Source of the DNA: Cutibacterium namnetense
Lineage (GTDB): Bacteria; Actinomycetota; Actinomycetes; Propionibacteriales; Propionibacteriaceae
DNA length: 64,000 nucleotides
Assembly (NCBI RefSeq): GCF_001642025.1
Contig: NZ_LWHO01000003.1
Location: 287,279-351,278, forward strand
Direction of reading: 5' to 3'
The notes beneath the pieces are model-generated. The model saw only the letters and a program-made list of their open reading frames with translations, searched no databases and was not told the DNA's origin. A program made the translations under genes and the position numbers. Position 1 is the stretch's first letter, and every line of letters begins with the position of its first letter. Positions 27,501 to 33,945 of the stretch are shown piece after piece.

Positions 27501-28679
27501 ACCTGGCTGGAAGACCACGACGCTGACCGCCAGGCCCCTTTCACCGATGAACTTGGACGAGCACTGAGAGCTCTCACCGGCATCATCGTCAACCCTGATG
27601 ACTGGAATATTGCTGCCATTCCGGCCCATTTGCGCGTTGGTTTCGACATCGTTGATGCGGAGGGAAGACCCACTGGTAAGAATTCTAGAAAGAATGGCAA
27701 GAACAAGCCCAAGGGATCCCATTCCACGCCCATAGCTCGTTCTGAGGATCTCGAGGCTCTACAGACAGATCTGGCTCCCAAGGTCTCCCAATCGTTGACT
27801 AAAGCCGCGGGCCGACCCCAGATTCACGGCGCGAAAGAGTGGACCTTCGATCCGATTCCGGAACGGGTTGATCTGTCGCGCAGGGGCGCTGACGCCGTCG
27901 GCTATCCATGTCTGGTCGATGAGGGAGATTCTGTTGGCACTACCGTCCTCGACACTCCTCGTGCCCAGCGCATCAGCCATGCTTCCGGCGTCGTGAGGAT
28001 GCTCGTCCTCAACCTTCCTGATCCGACGAAGTGGGTCATTACGCATCTGGACAACGCCACCAAGCTGGCCTTGGCAACCTCTCCGTACCCTAGTGTCCCA
28101 GCTCTACTGGCCGATGCCCGTCACAAGGCGGTCGCCTCGGTGGCTCATCAGAAGGCGGGTGACCTGTCAGGAATTCGCAACAAGAAGGCCTTTGACGACC
28201 TTTCCCTGGCCGTTCGCCAGGATCAAGCCGATCAGATGGCTCGAGTGGTGCGTACTGCTGGCAGAATCCTCAGTCATCTTGTCGAGGCTCGCCAGGCTTT
28301 GACAACCGTCTCGGATCCGACGATCCGTGCTGACATCGTCACTCAGATTGATGATCTCATCTTCGAGAATTTTATTTCGGCCACCCCGGATCCTTGGTAT
28401 GACGACATGCCGCGCTGGATTCAGGGAGTGAGTGTGCGTATTGACTCCCTGATGACTAATCCCTCGCGCGATCCCCGCCACATGGCCCAGCTTGAGCCTC
28501 TCCTGGCCGACTATGACGCTCTATGCGAGGAACAACCGGCTGGCAAACTACCTGCCGAGGTTGAGGAGATTGGGTTCATGCTGGAGGAGTTGCGGATTCA
28601 GTATTTCGCTCAGAAACTCGGTACCCGCGTCAGCGTGTCGCCCAAGCGGATCCGTACGGCGATAGCCAAGCTGTCTTGA
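24588..28679 (+). CDS. hrpA: ATP-dependent RNA helicase HrpA
   Basis: DEAH-box RNA helicase of 1363 residues, the usual large bacterial HrpA. Motif I is AGETGSGKTTQ (about 44-54), motif II is DEAHERS, motif III is SAT, and motif VI is QRAGRCGR. These are followed by the HA2/winged-helix and OB-fold regions and the long HrpA C-terminal domain (DUF3418). E. coli HrpA rescues stalled or collided ribosomes by splitting 70S. A low-complexity insert lies near residues 540-590. The promoter carries the DNA-damage type element, linking it to hflX, another ribosome splitter. The 188 bases after it contain nothing clear. Confidence 0.95.
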   Translation: MPDSRLEGELPGGGVVAFATDLPIAAHADEIADLIKHHQVVVVAGETGSGKTTQLPKICLALGRRQIAHTQPRRIAARSVAERVAEEMGVELGEQVGYQVRFTRRATSNTALTVMTDGVLLAEISHDRDLRAHDTIIIDEAHERSLNIDFLLGYLKQLLPRRPDLKVIITSATIDTARFSAHFDDAPVIEVSGRTYPVEVRYRSLDPSEQIHPDDEDDIDDEDELPHHPTPTSISPNGEALDQTTGICRAVQELCREGSGDILVFLAGEQEIRETEEALADLNLSNTEVLPLFARLSAADQHRVFTPHTGRRIVLATNVAETSLTVPGIRYVIDPGTARISRYSVRTKVQRLPIETISQASANQRAGRCGRVAPGICIRLYSQASFEARPEFTEPEILRTNLAAVILQMAQAKLGAITNFPFIEAPDRSRINDGIRLLDELGALKPGYRDAPRLTKIGHQLARVPLDPRLGRMLLEGAKQGSLAEVLVIVAALSIRDVRERPEDKREEADAFHRRFATEANLLQTLQTADNTDNNRVGDWSQVRQQHARQETVNTAKPAIPVRHTPHTNSLRAKASPRPQASGADEGGDIMAIHRLWRYLHHQRRQMGTSAFRRMCRSEYINYLRVREWDDLHSQLRQIAKELHLEVNRTPAPTDRVLVALLSGLLSHIGLIQVRESSKRRGQRPGPQEYLGARGMKFAINPGSLLARKSPELVVAVELVETSRLWARTVAAVQPEWVEEAAGSLIKRSWAAPHWAASTASVVATERGTLFGVPLWADRRITYGRIDPVVSRQIFIRSALVERDWRSDHGFLKHNDRVRDEAADLEQRSRQRGLVADDDAIFGFYDRRIPDGIVSGSHFDAWWRRVQNRHQLDLSIDDLVDPDSVDAHAFPDHWKIGNLELPVRYVFEPGSGHDGVTVTIPLALLNQVPTAPFSWQVPGLRTELATELIRALPKSIRTQLVPAPDRARAALTWLEDHDADRQAPFTDELGRALRALTGIIVNPDDWNIAAIPAHLRVGFDIVDAEGRPTGKNSRKNGKNKPKGSHSTPIARSEDLEALQTDLAPKVSQSLTKAAGRPQIHGAKEWTFDPIPERVDLSRRGADAVGYPCLVDEGDSVGTTVLDTPRAQRISHASGVVRMLVLNLPDPTKWVITHLDNATKLALATSPYPSVPALLADARHKAVASVAHQKAGDLSGIRNKKAFDDLSLAVRQDQADQMARVVRTAGRILSHLVEARQALTTVSDPTIRADIVTQIDDLIFENFISATPDPWYDDMPRWIQGVSVRIDSLMTNPSRDPRHMAQLEPLLADYDALCEEQPAGKLPAEVEEIGFMLEELRIQYFAQKLGTRVSVSPKRIRTAIAKLS

Positions 28680-28867
28680 CGTCGTGGACTGGTTGTGAGC
28701 ATGAGGTCCGAGCTATGCGCGGTTTACAGATCGCAATTCGTCCTGACGCCCGCCCTCCTCATTCTGCTAGGCGTGGATCGAGTTCATCAACTGCATTGTC
28801 GCTAGTCGGGTACGCCGCCATCGTGAGATCTGCGATGATACCTTGCCTGATCTGGCACAGTGGATAG

Positions 28868-29761
28868 GTGCCTTCGACTACTGCTGAACTGCTTGACCTG
28901 CTCGATCTTGAAGACCTCGATCTCGACCTATTTCGAGGCCGACAACCACACACAACGTGGCAGCGGACCTTCGGAGGTCAAGTACTGGCCCAGGCCCTGG
29001 TTGCTGGTGCTCGTACTGTTCCTGAACGGACCGCCCACTCCATGCATGCACTGTTCCTGCACGCTGGCCGTACCGATCTGCCGATGATCTTTGATGTTGA
29101 GCGAATTCGTGACGGTCGGACCTTCAGCACTCGCCGCGTCAACGCTCGCCAGCACGGTCGGACGATCTTCACCGCGGAACTGTCTTTCAAGAACCGCGAG
29201 GACGGTCCGGAGCACTCCGACCCGATGCCGGACTATCTTCCGGACCCGGATCATTGTCCGACCCTAGCCCAGGCTCTTGAGCAGATGTTCGGGCGACCCA
29301 TGCCTACCGTTAAGGAGTGGGATGCGCTCGACGTGCGGTTGGCCAGTGACGGTTCGCAGTTCGTCGACCCCAACCACGTCACTCACCTGAGCCTATGGGT
29401 ACGTACCACCGCGGGCCTTCCTGATGACCGCGTTGTGCAGCGCGCGATCCTCGCTTACGTTTCTGATATCAGTCTCATGGCCGGCGCCGTCATGCCTCAC
29501 TTGGGATCGGTGCCACCGGGTATGGTCGTCAACCCGGCCTCGCTGGATCACGCCATGTGGTTCCACCGGACTGCTGAAGCTGACCGCTGGATGCTCTACG
29601 ACCAGGTGTCTCCGAGCGCGTCAGGTCTGCTTGGTTTCTCCATGGGGCGACTGATGCAGGATGGCAAACTCATCGCGTCCTGCTGCCAAGAGGGGGTCAT
29701 GAGACTGGTAGACGCAAGCGATCTCGACGCCGCAGTGACGTTTCCGCTTGGCCCGCAGTGA
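28868..29761 (+). CDS. tesB: Acyl-CoA thioesterase II (TesB-like)
   Basis: Double hot-dog thioesterase of 297 residues that hydrolyses acyl-CoA to fatty acid and CoA. The N-terminal half has FRGRQPHTTWQRTFGGQVLA and SMHALFLHAGRTDLPM. The C-terminal half has LAYVSDISLMAG, the position of the catalytic Asp, and MWFHRTAEADRWMLYDQVSP. The start is GTG with no Shine-Dalgarno. It converges with the sigB-like gene across a hairpin. Confidence 0.92.
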   Translation: MPSTTAELLDLLDLEDLDLDLFRGRQPHTTWQRTFGGQVLAQALVAGARTVPERTAHSMHALFLHAGRTDLPMIFDVERIRDGRTFSTRRVNARQHGRTIFTAELSFKNREDGPEHSDPMPDYLPDPDHCPTLAQALEQMFGRPMPTVKEWDALDVRLASDGSQFVDPNHVTHLSLWVRTTAGLPDDRVVQRAILAYVSDISLMAGAVMPHLGSVPPGMVVNPASLDHAMWFHRTAEADRWMLYDQVSPSASGLLGFSMGRLMQDGKLIASCCQEGVMRLVDASDLDAAVTFPLGPQ

Positions 29762-29780
29762 GTGATGTCTTCGGAACGCG

Positions 29781-29812
29781 ACGATGGCCCCGGGTAGATC
29801 CGGAGCCATCGT
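29781..29812. terminator. Bidirectional terminator between tesB and sigB
   Basis: A 13-base-pair stem with one wobble (29781-29793 with 29800-29812) and a 6-base loop lies between the convergent genes. Confidence 0.72.
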
Positions 29813-29817
29813 GTGCA

Positions 29818-30756
29818 TCAGGCCGCCATTGTGGCGAGGTTGCGCTGCCGCATGCTGGCCAGGGCTGCACGTTCGATCTGGCGCACGCGTTCGGCGGTGA
29901 TTCCCCACACCTTGCCGATGTCGGCGAGCTTGGCCTGGCGTCCATCGACGAGCCCGTAGCGGCGACGCACCACGTCGGCGGAACGTTCGTCGAGATCGTC
30001 GAGGAGCCCTTCAAGTCGGCCACGATCCTCGGCGTCGAGCACAATGTCGTCAGGGCCGGGAGATGTTTCGCGGGCGATGAGATCGCCCAGGCTAGTGTCG
30101 CCGTCGTCCTCAACTGGGGCGTCGAGAGAGACGTGGTCACGTCCAAAGCGGATAAGCTCGATGACACGTTCTTCGGTGATCTCCAACTCGTCGGCGATCT
30201 CGGAGGTCTCGGGTTCGCGGCCCAGCTGACGCTCGAGGTTGCGCCGGGCAGCCGAGACCTGATTCACCTGCTCGGCGACATGCACCGGGAGGCGGACGAT
30301 ACGACCCTGCTGCGCGATTCCCCGGCTAATGGCCTGACGGACCCACCAGGTGGCGTAGGTCGAGAACTTGAATCCCTTGGCGTAGTCAAACTTCTCGACG
30401 GCGCGGATGAGGCCGGTATTTCCCTCTTGCACGAGGTCAAGTAGCGGCATCTGGGAACGGCCATATTTGCGAGCCACCGACACGACCAGCCGCAGGTTAG
30501 CGCGCACGAAGTGGGCCATGGCCTCGTCTCCGTCGGCTGCGATTTGGTGTAGTTCCTCAGTGGTGGCATCCGATGTGGTTTCCGCCTGACCCTCGAGAAT
30601 GGCGCGTGCAAACACACCCGCTTCGATCCGGCGGGCCAACGCAACCTCCTGTGCGGCATTGAGCAGGGGCGTGCGGGCGATCCCGTCTAGGTAGAGGCCG
30701 ACCGCGTCCTTTCCATCAATGCCATCGGTGGTACGAACCCGGGACTTGGTGTCCAT
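29818..30756 (-). CDS. sigB: Primary-like (group 2) RNA polymerase sigma factor
   Basis: Sigma-70 family factor of 312 residues with regions 1.2 (DAVGLYLDGIARTPLL), 2 ([20 protein letters not shown] and [19 protein letters not shown]), 3 and 4 (ADIGKVWGITAERVRQIERAAL). It lacks the long N-terminal extension of the housekeeping factor encoded divergently at 31102-32631. This is the arrangement expected for a SigB/HrdD-type factor used in stationary phase or stress. The name sigB is by similarity to the mycobacterial and corynebacterial pair. Confidence 0.9.
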   Translation of the reverse strand: MDTKSRVRTTDGIDGKDAVGLYLDGIARTPLLNAAQEVALARRIEAGVFARAILEGQAETTSDATTEELHQIAADGDEAMAHFVRANLRLVVSVARKYGRSQMPLLDLVQEGNTGLIRAVEKFDYAKGFKFSTYATWWVRQAISRGIAQQGRIVRLPVHVAEQVNQVSAARRNLERQLGREPETSEIADELEITEERVIELIRFGRDHVSLDAPVEDDGDTSLGDLIARETSPGPDDIVLDAEDRGRLEGLLDDLDERSADVVRRRYGLVDGRQAKLADIGKVWGITAERVRQIERAALASMRQRNLATMAA

Positions 30757-31070
30757 GTGCTTCGCCTTTCTCCGTCGGACTGGTTGTCATCTATATCAAC
30801 GTCACTTGGGGGCCAATGTCATCCCCGAGTGGTCGATGAGTGTCTGCGGTCGTGGGCGATATCAGAGGATCAGACTGTGGTCGTACCTGGCTGCCCGACG
30901 CGACCGTCCCGTGGCAGGAGCGGGAATTGGGGAGGGCCAGTTTGTGTTAGGACTCGGATGGTGCAACAATAATTGCAGGGTCTTGACGTCTCCCGGGCGT
31001 CGTGTGCCCTTGAGTCCCATGGGTGGTGATTCGTCGACCCTTCCGGGCTCATTTTGAGGGGACAGCACTG
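30757..31070. other. Intergenic region between divergent sigma factor genes
   Basis: This 345-base divergent region (to the sigA start) must hold promoters for both sigma factors. On the minus strand GATATAGATGAC around 30800 is the best -10 candidate for sigB. No single convincing sigA promoter, riboswitch or small gene could be picked out. Confidence 0.4.
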
Positions 31071-31088
31071 AAGGACTGGTCAGTCCTT
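31071..31088. repeat. Perfect 8-base inverted repeat at the sigA ribosome binding site
   Basis: AAGGACTG (31071-31078), GT, CAGTCCTT (31081-31088). The right arm ends directly before the Shine-Dalgarno ggagagg of sigA (31089-31095). It is either an operator or an RNA hairpin that could affect ribosome access. Confidence 0.55.
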
Positions 31089-31101
31089 GGAGAGGATACC
31101 C

Positions 31102-32631
31102 GTGTCGACCACCACGTCCAGCACTGCAAACACCGCTGCAGACGAGGAGGCGAAGATAGCCACCGCGAGGAAGAACACACGTTCTACCTCTGCCAAGTCC
31201 GGTACGACCGGTCAGGCCAAGAAGACCACCGCGAAGAAGGCCGCCACGAAGACGGGCCAGTCGACGGCAAAGTCATCGACTCAAAAAACCGCTGGCGAGG
31301 CTAAATCTTCTGCAGCCAAAGCCACAACGAAGTCCGCTGGCGCTAAGGCGGCTGCCAAGTCCGCCAAGGCAGCGGTGGGTAAGACGACGGGATCTTCGGG
31401 TACGAAGACTGCCGGAACTAAGTCGTCCGGCGGCGCCAAAAAGTCGACGGCTAAGAAGCGGACTACTAAGGCGAAGAAGGAAACGACTATCGCTGAAGCG
31501 GCGTCCGGTGAGGTCGATTTGACGATGCAGCGCGACGGCGACGACGTTGTGCTGACTATCGGCGGCAAGAAGCGCTCCCTCGATGACGTTGACGAGCGTG
31601 ACTACGACCCGGCCGAGGCTGCTAAGGACGAACAGCAGATAAACAAGGAGACCGAGGCGTTCTCCCTGTCTGATAACGACGATGCTGACGAGCCTGAGCA
31701 AACCGTCATGGTCGCCGGCGCTACCGCCGACCCCGTTAAGGATTACCTCAAGCAGATCGGCAAAGTGGCCTTGCTGAATGCCGTTGAGGAGGTCGACCTC
31801 GCCAAGCGCATCGAGGCAGGCCTATTCGCCGGTGAGCAGCTGGCTGACCCGGACACCAAGATCCGTGAGAAAGACCGCGAAGACTACGAGTGGATCGCTG
31901 AGGATGGCAAGGCGGCGAAAAACCATCTGTTGGAGGCCAACCTTCGGTTGGTCGTCTCCTTAGCCAAGCGTTACACCGGCCGCGGCATGCTCTTTCTTGA
32001 CCTCATCCAGGAGGGCAACCTCGGCCTCATTCGTGCCGTCGAGAAATTCGATTACACCAAGGGCTACAAGTTCTCCACGTACGCGACCTGGTGGATCAAG
32101 CAGGCCATTACCCGTGCCATGGCCGACCAGGCCCGCACCATTCGTATCCCCGTGCACATGGTTGAGGTCATCAACAAGCTGGCCCGTGTACAGCGTCAGA
32201 TGCTTCAGGATCTGGGACGCGAACCCACCCCCGAGGAGCTGGCCAGCGAACTCGACATGACCGCAGAGAAGGTCATTGAGGTTCAGAAATACGGTCGCGA
32301 GCCGATCTCGCTGCACACTCCGCTGGGCGAGGACGGCGACTCTGAGTTCGGTGACCTTATTGAGGACTCCGAGGCCATCGTGCCAGCCGACGCCGTCAAC
32401 TTCACCCTGTTGCAGGAGCAGTTGCATGATGTCCTCGACACCTTGTCCGAGCGAGAGGCTGGTGTGGTGTCGATGCGATTCGGCTTGACTGATGGACAGC
32501 CCAAGACTCTGGATGAGATCGGCAAGGTCTACGGTGTGACTCGGGAGCGCATCCGCCAGATCGAGTCCAAGACGATGTCGAAGTTGCGTCACCCGAGCCG
32601 CTCCCAGGTACTGCGCGATTACCTCGACTGA
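31102..32631 (+). CDS. sigA: Housekeeping RNA polymerase sigma factor SigA/RpoD
   Basis: Primary sigma factor of 509 residues. The first 120 or so are a Lys/Ala/Thr/Ser-rich repetitive tail of histone H1 type (many [17 protein letters not shown] motifs), then an acidic stretch. Regions 1.2 ([18 protein letters not shown]), 2 ([39 protein letters not shown]), 3 and 4 ([20 protein letters not shown], ending RDYLD) follow. GTG 31102 is chosen over an in-frame TTG at 31087 because ggagagg sits seven bases before it. Actinobacterial HrdB proteins share the basic tail. Confidence 0.95.
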   Translation: MSTTTSSTANTAADEEAKIATARKNTRSTSAKSGTTGQAKKTTAKKAATKTGQSTAKSSTQKTAGEAKSSAAKATTKSAGAKAAAKSAKAAVGKTTGSSGTKTAGTKSSGGAKKSTAKKRTTKAKKETTIAEAASGEVDLTMQRDGDDVVLTIGGKKRSLDDVDERDYDPAEAAKDEQQINKETEAFSLSDNDDADEPEQTVMVAGATADPVKDYLKQIGKVALLNAVEEVDLAKRIEAGLFAGEQLADPDTKIREKDREDYEWIAEDGKAAKNHLLEANLRLVVSLAKRYTGRGMLFLDLIQEGNLGLIRAVEKFDYTKGYKFSTYATWWIKQAITRAMADQARTIRIPVHMVEVINKLARVQRQMLQDLGREPTPEELASELDMTAEKVIEVQKYGREPISLHTPLGEDGDSEFGDLIEDSEAIVPADAVNFTLLQEQLHDVLDTLSEREAGVVSMRFGLTDGQPKTLDEIGKVYGVTRERIRQIESKTMSKLRHPSRSQVLRDYLD

Positions 32632-32640
32632 GGCGACGAA

Positions 32641-32692
32641 CACGAACGAGGGGTGCCCACCGGGGTGCCCACCGGGGTGCCCTTCGTTCGTG
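32641..32692. terminator. sigA terminator with a 12-base tandem repeat in its loop
   Basis: CACGAACGA pairs with TCGTTCGTG (32641-32649 with 32684-32692), extended by a few G-C pairs. The loop contains GGGTGCCCACCG twice plus an 8-base partial third copy (32651-32682). Confidence 0.7.
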
Positions 32693-32696
32693 CTCA

Positions 32697-32944
32697 GCCG
32701 ATCATCCCGACGACGTCGCCGGTCAACGTCATCGAGGAAGTGGCGAACCATGACCTCATCCCATCCCAGTGGTCACGAAGGAAGCGTTGCCCAAGGCTAG
32801 TGACGGCCTGGGCCCCAATGAGTTGCGTGCCTGGGGGATGATCCAGGCGGGGTGTGCCTGGGTTGTCAGGGTTCGGTAGTAATTCCCGCTTCAGACTGAA
32901 TCGAAGCAAACCTGTTACGGACCGCTGACCGGTAGGATCAGGTC
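32697..32944. other. Intergenic region upstream of the GNAT gene
   Basis: No convincing gene is seen. A 71-codon open frame on the minus strand (32694-32909) has no start context or recognisable family. The only clear signal is the leaderless -10 TAGGAT at 32933-32938, six bases before the next start. Confidence 0.4.
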
Positions 32945-33523
32945 ATGGATACGCCAATCGTCGACACGTCGTCAACACCGACGCACGATCCGGCCACCGC
33001 TCCCGGTCGTTTCGTCGTCAGAGATGCCCACCACGAAGACCTGCCTGAGGCTGCGGCCGTTCAGGCAGTGTGCTTTCGAGAGATCGGTCAGGGGGTGATT
33101 CCCAACGACATCCTTACCGAGGTCACTGGCCCCGGTATCGTCCACACCACTATTGAGCAGTGGAACCGCTTTATGGACGATGGCGCGATCTTCAAGATTC
33201 TTATCGATCGCCTCGATATGAAGACCGTTGGGGTCGCCATGGCCCGGGTTTCCACAAGTCCTGATGCTCCCACGCCATGGGAGATCGCGACCCTCCATGT
33301 GCTGCCAGAGGCGCGCAGCTGCGGAGCGTCAGACGACCTCCTTGATGCTTGTATCGGGCACCAGCCAGCCTATGTGTGGGTTTTTGCCGATAACGCTCGC
33401 GCTATTTCGTTCTACCAACGCCACGGGTTTCGCGTCGACGCCACCGACGGCGCCGTTGACGATTCCCTCGGCGGGGTGAAGCTGCAGCGGCTGATTCGCG
33501 AGGATGCGATCAAGTCGCAGTGA
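32945..33523 (+). CDS. GNAT family N-acetyltransferase
   Basis: A 192-residue acetyltransferase-fold protein. The core pattern is present: an N-terminal beta strand (RFVVRDAHHEDLPEAAAVQA), the central VGVAMARV strand, the acetyl-CoA loop region IATLHVLPEARSCGASDDLLDAC, and the C-terminal VFADNARAISFYQRHGFRVDA. In the loop the usual Q/R-x-x-G-x-G/A is degenerate (ARSCGAS). The substrate is unknown. The start has a leaderless -10 six bases upstream. It lies between sigA and the topoisomerase genes without an obvious functional link. Confidence 0.85.
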   Translation: MDTPIVDTSSTPTHDPATAPGRFVVRDAHHEDLPEAAAVQAVCFREIGQGVIPNDILTEVTGPGIVHTTIEQWNRFMDDGAIFKILIDRLDMKTVGVAMARVSTSPDAPTPWEIATLHVLPEARSCGASDDLLDACIGHQPAYVWVFADNARAISFYQRHGFRVDATDGAVDDSLGGVKLQRLIREDAIKSQ

Positions 33524-33538
33524 TCGTGGATGATGTAT

Positions 33539-33571
33539 CCCCACTAGCTCTCCGGGGCGCTAGTACCGGGG
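33539..33571. terminator. Possible terminator between GNAT and DUF7455 genes
   Basis: ACTAGC (33543-33548) pairs with GCTAGT (33559-33564). It is flanked by CCCC and GGGG that could pair across a small bulge. The hairpin is modest, between convergent genes. Confidence 0.4.
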
Positions 33572-33593
33572 CTGGGCCAGCTTGCGCTCGTTC

Positions 33594-33800
33594 TTAAACG
33601 CGGGACGAGAGCTTGGTGGTGTCATCTTGGATATGCAGCGCGACCTGCTTGAGCTTGTCCTCGTGGGCCCGGGCATGGTGCGCGCAGAAGAGGAGCTCGC
33701 CACCATTGCGCAGCGTGATGCGCACGTAGGCCTGTGCGCCGCAACGATCACAACGGTCTGCAGTGGTGAGGGTTTGGTGTTCGATCATCGTGGTGCTCAT
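33594..33800 (-). CDS. DUF7455 small zinc-ribbon-like protein
   Basis: A 68-residue actinobacterial protein with CDRCGAQAYVRI and the later LLFCAHHARAH. The two cysteines in the first pair plus the C-x2-H pattern suggest a small metal site. The family is usually encoded next to gyrB/parE-type genes, as here. Function is unknown. ATG 33800 has Shine-Dalgarno ggagga at good spacing; an upstream ATG at 33824 has none. It is divergent from parE. Confidence 0.8.
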   Translation of the reverse strand: MSTTMIEHQTLTTADRCDRCGAQAYVRITLRNGGELLFCAHHARAHEDKLKQVALHIQDDTTKLSSRV

Positions 33801-33916
33801 GACAACCTCCTCCATCTGAATCATCGGGTCACCGTACTAGATAACCTACGTCATCGTCGGAATGTTCCCACGTGTATCGAACCACGGACGGCTGGGGCGA
33901 ACACGGCTGGGACTCC

Positions 33917-33939
33917 TTGTCGTGGGCTGACGATAGGCT
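33917..33939 (+). promoter_or_regulatory. RecA-NDp (PafBC-type) promoter of parE
   Basis: TTGTCGTGG (33917-33925), eight bases, then TAGGCT (33934-33939). Six bases later comes the GTG start, so the mRNA is probably leaderless. This is the cleanest copy of the element in the window. Confidence 0.68.
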
Positions 33940-33945
33940 ATCGCC

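Noticed and set aside
32694-32909. 71-codon open frame on the minus strand after sigA
   Set aside because: No Shine-Dalgarno, no recognisable family, and it overlaps the terminator side of sigA. Kept as intergenic.
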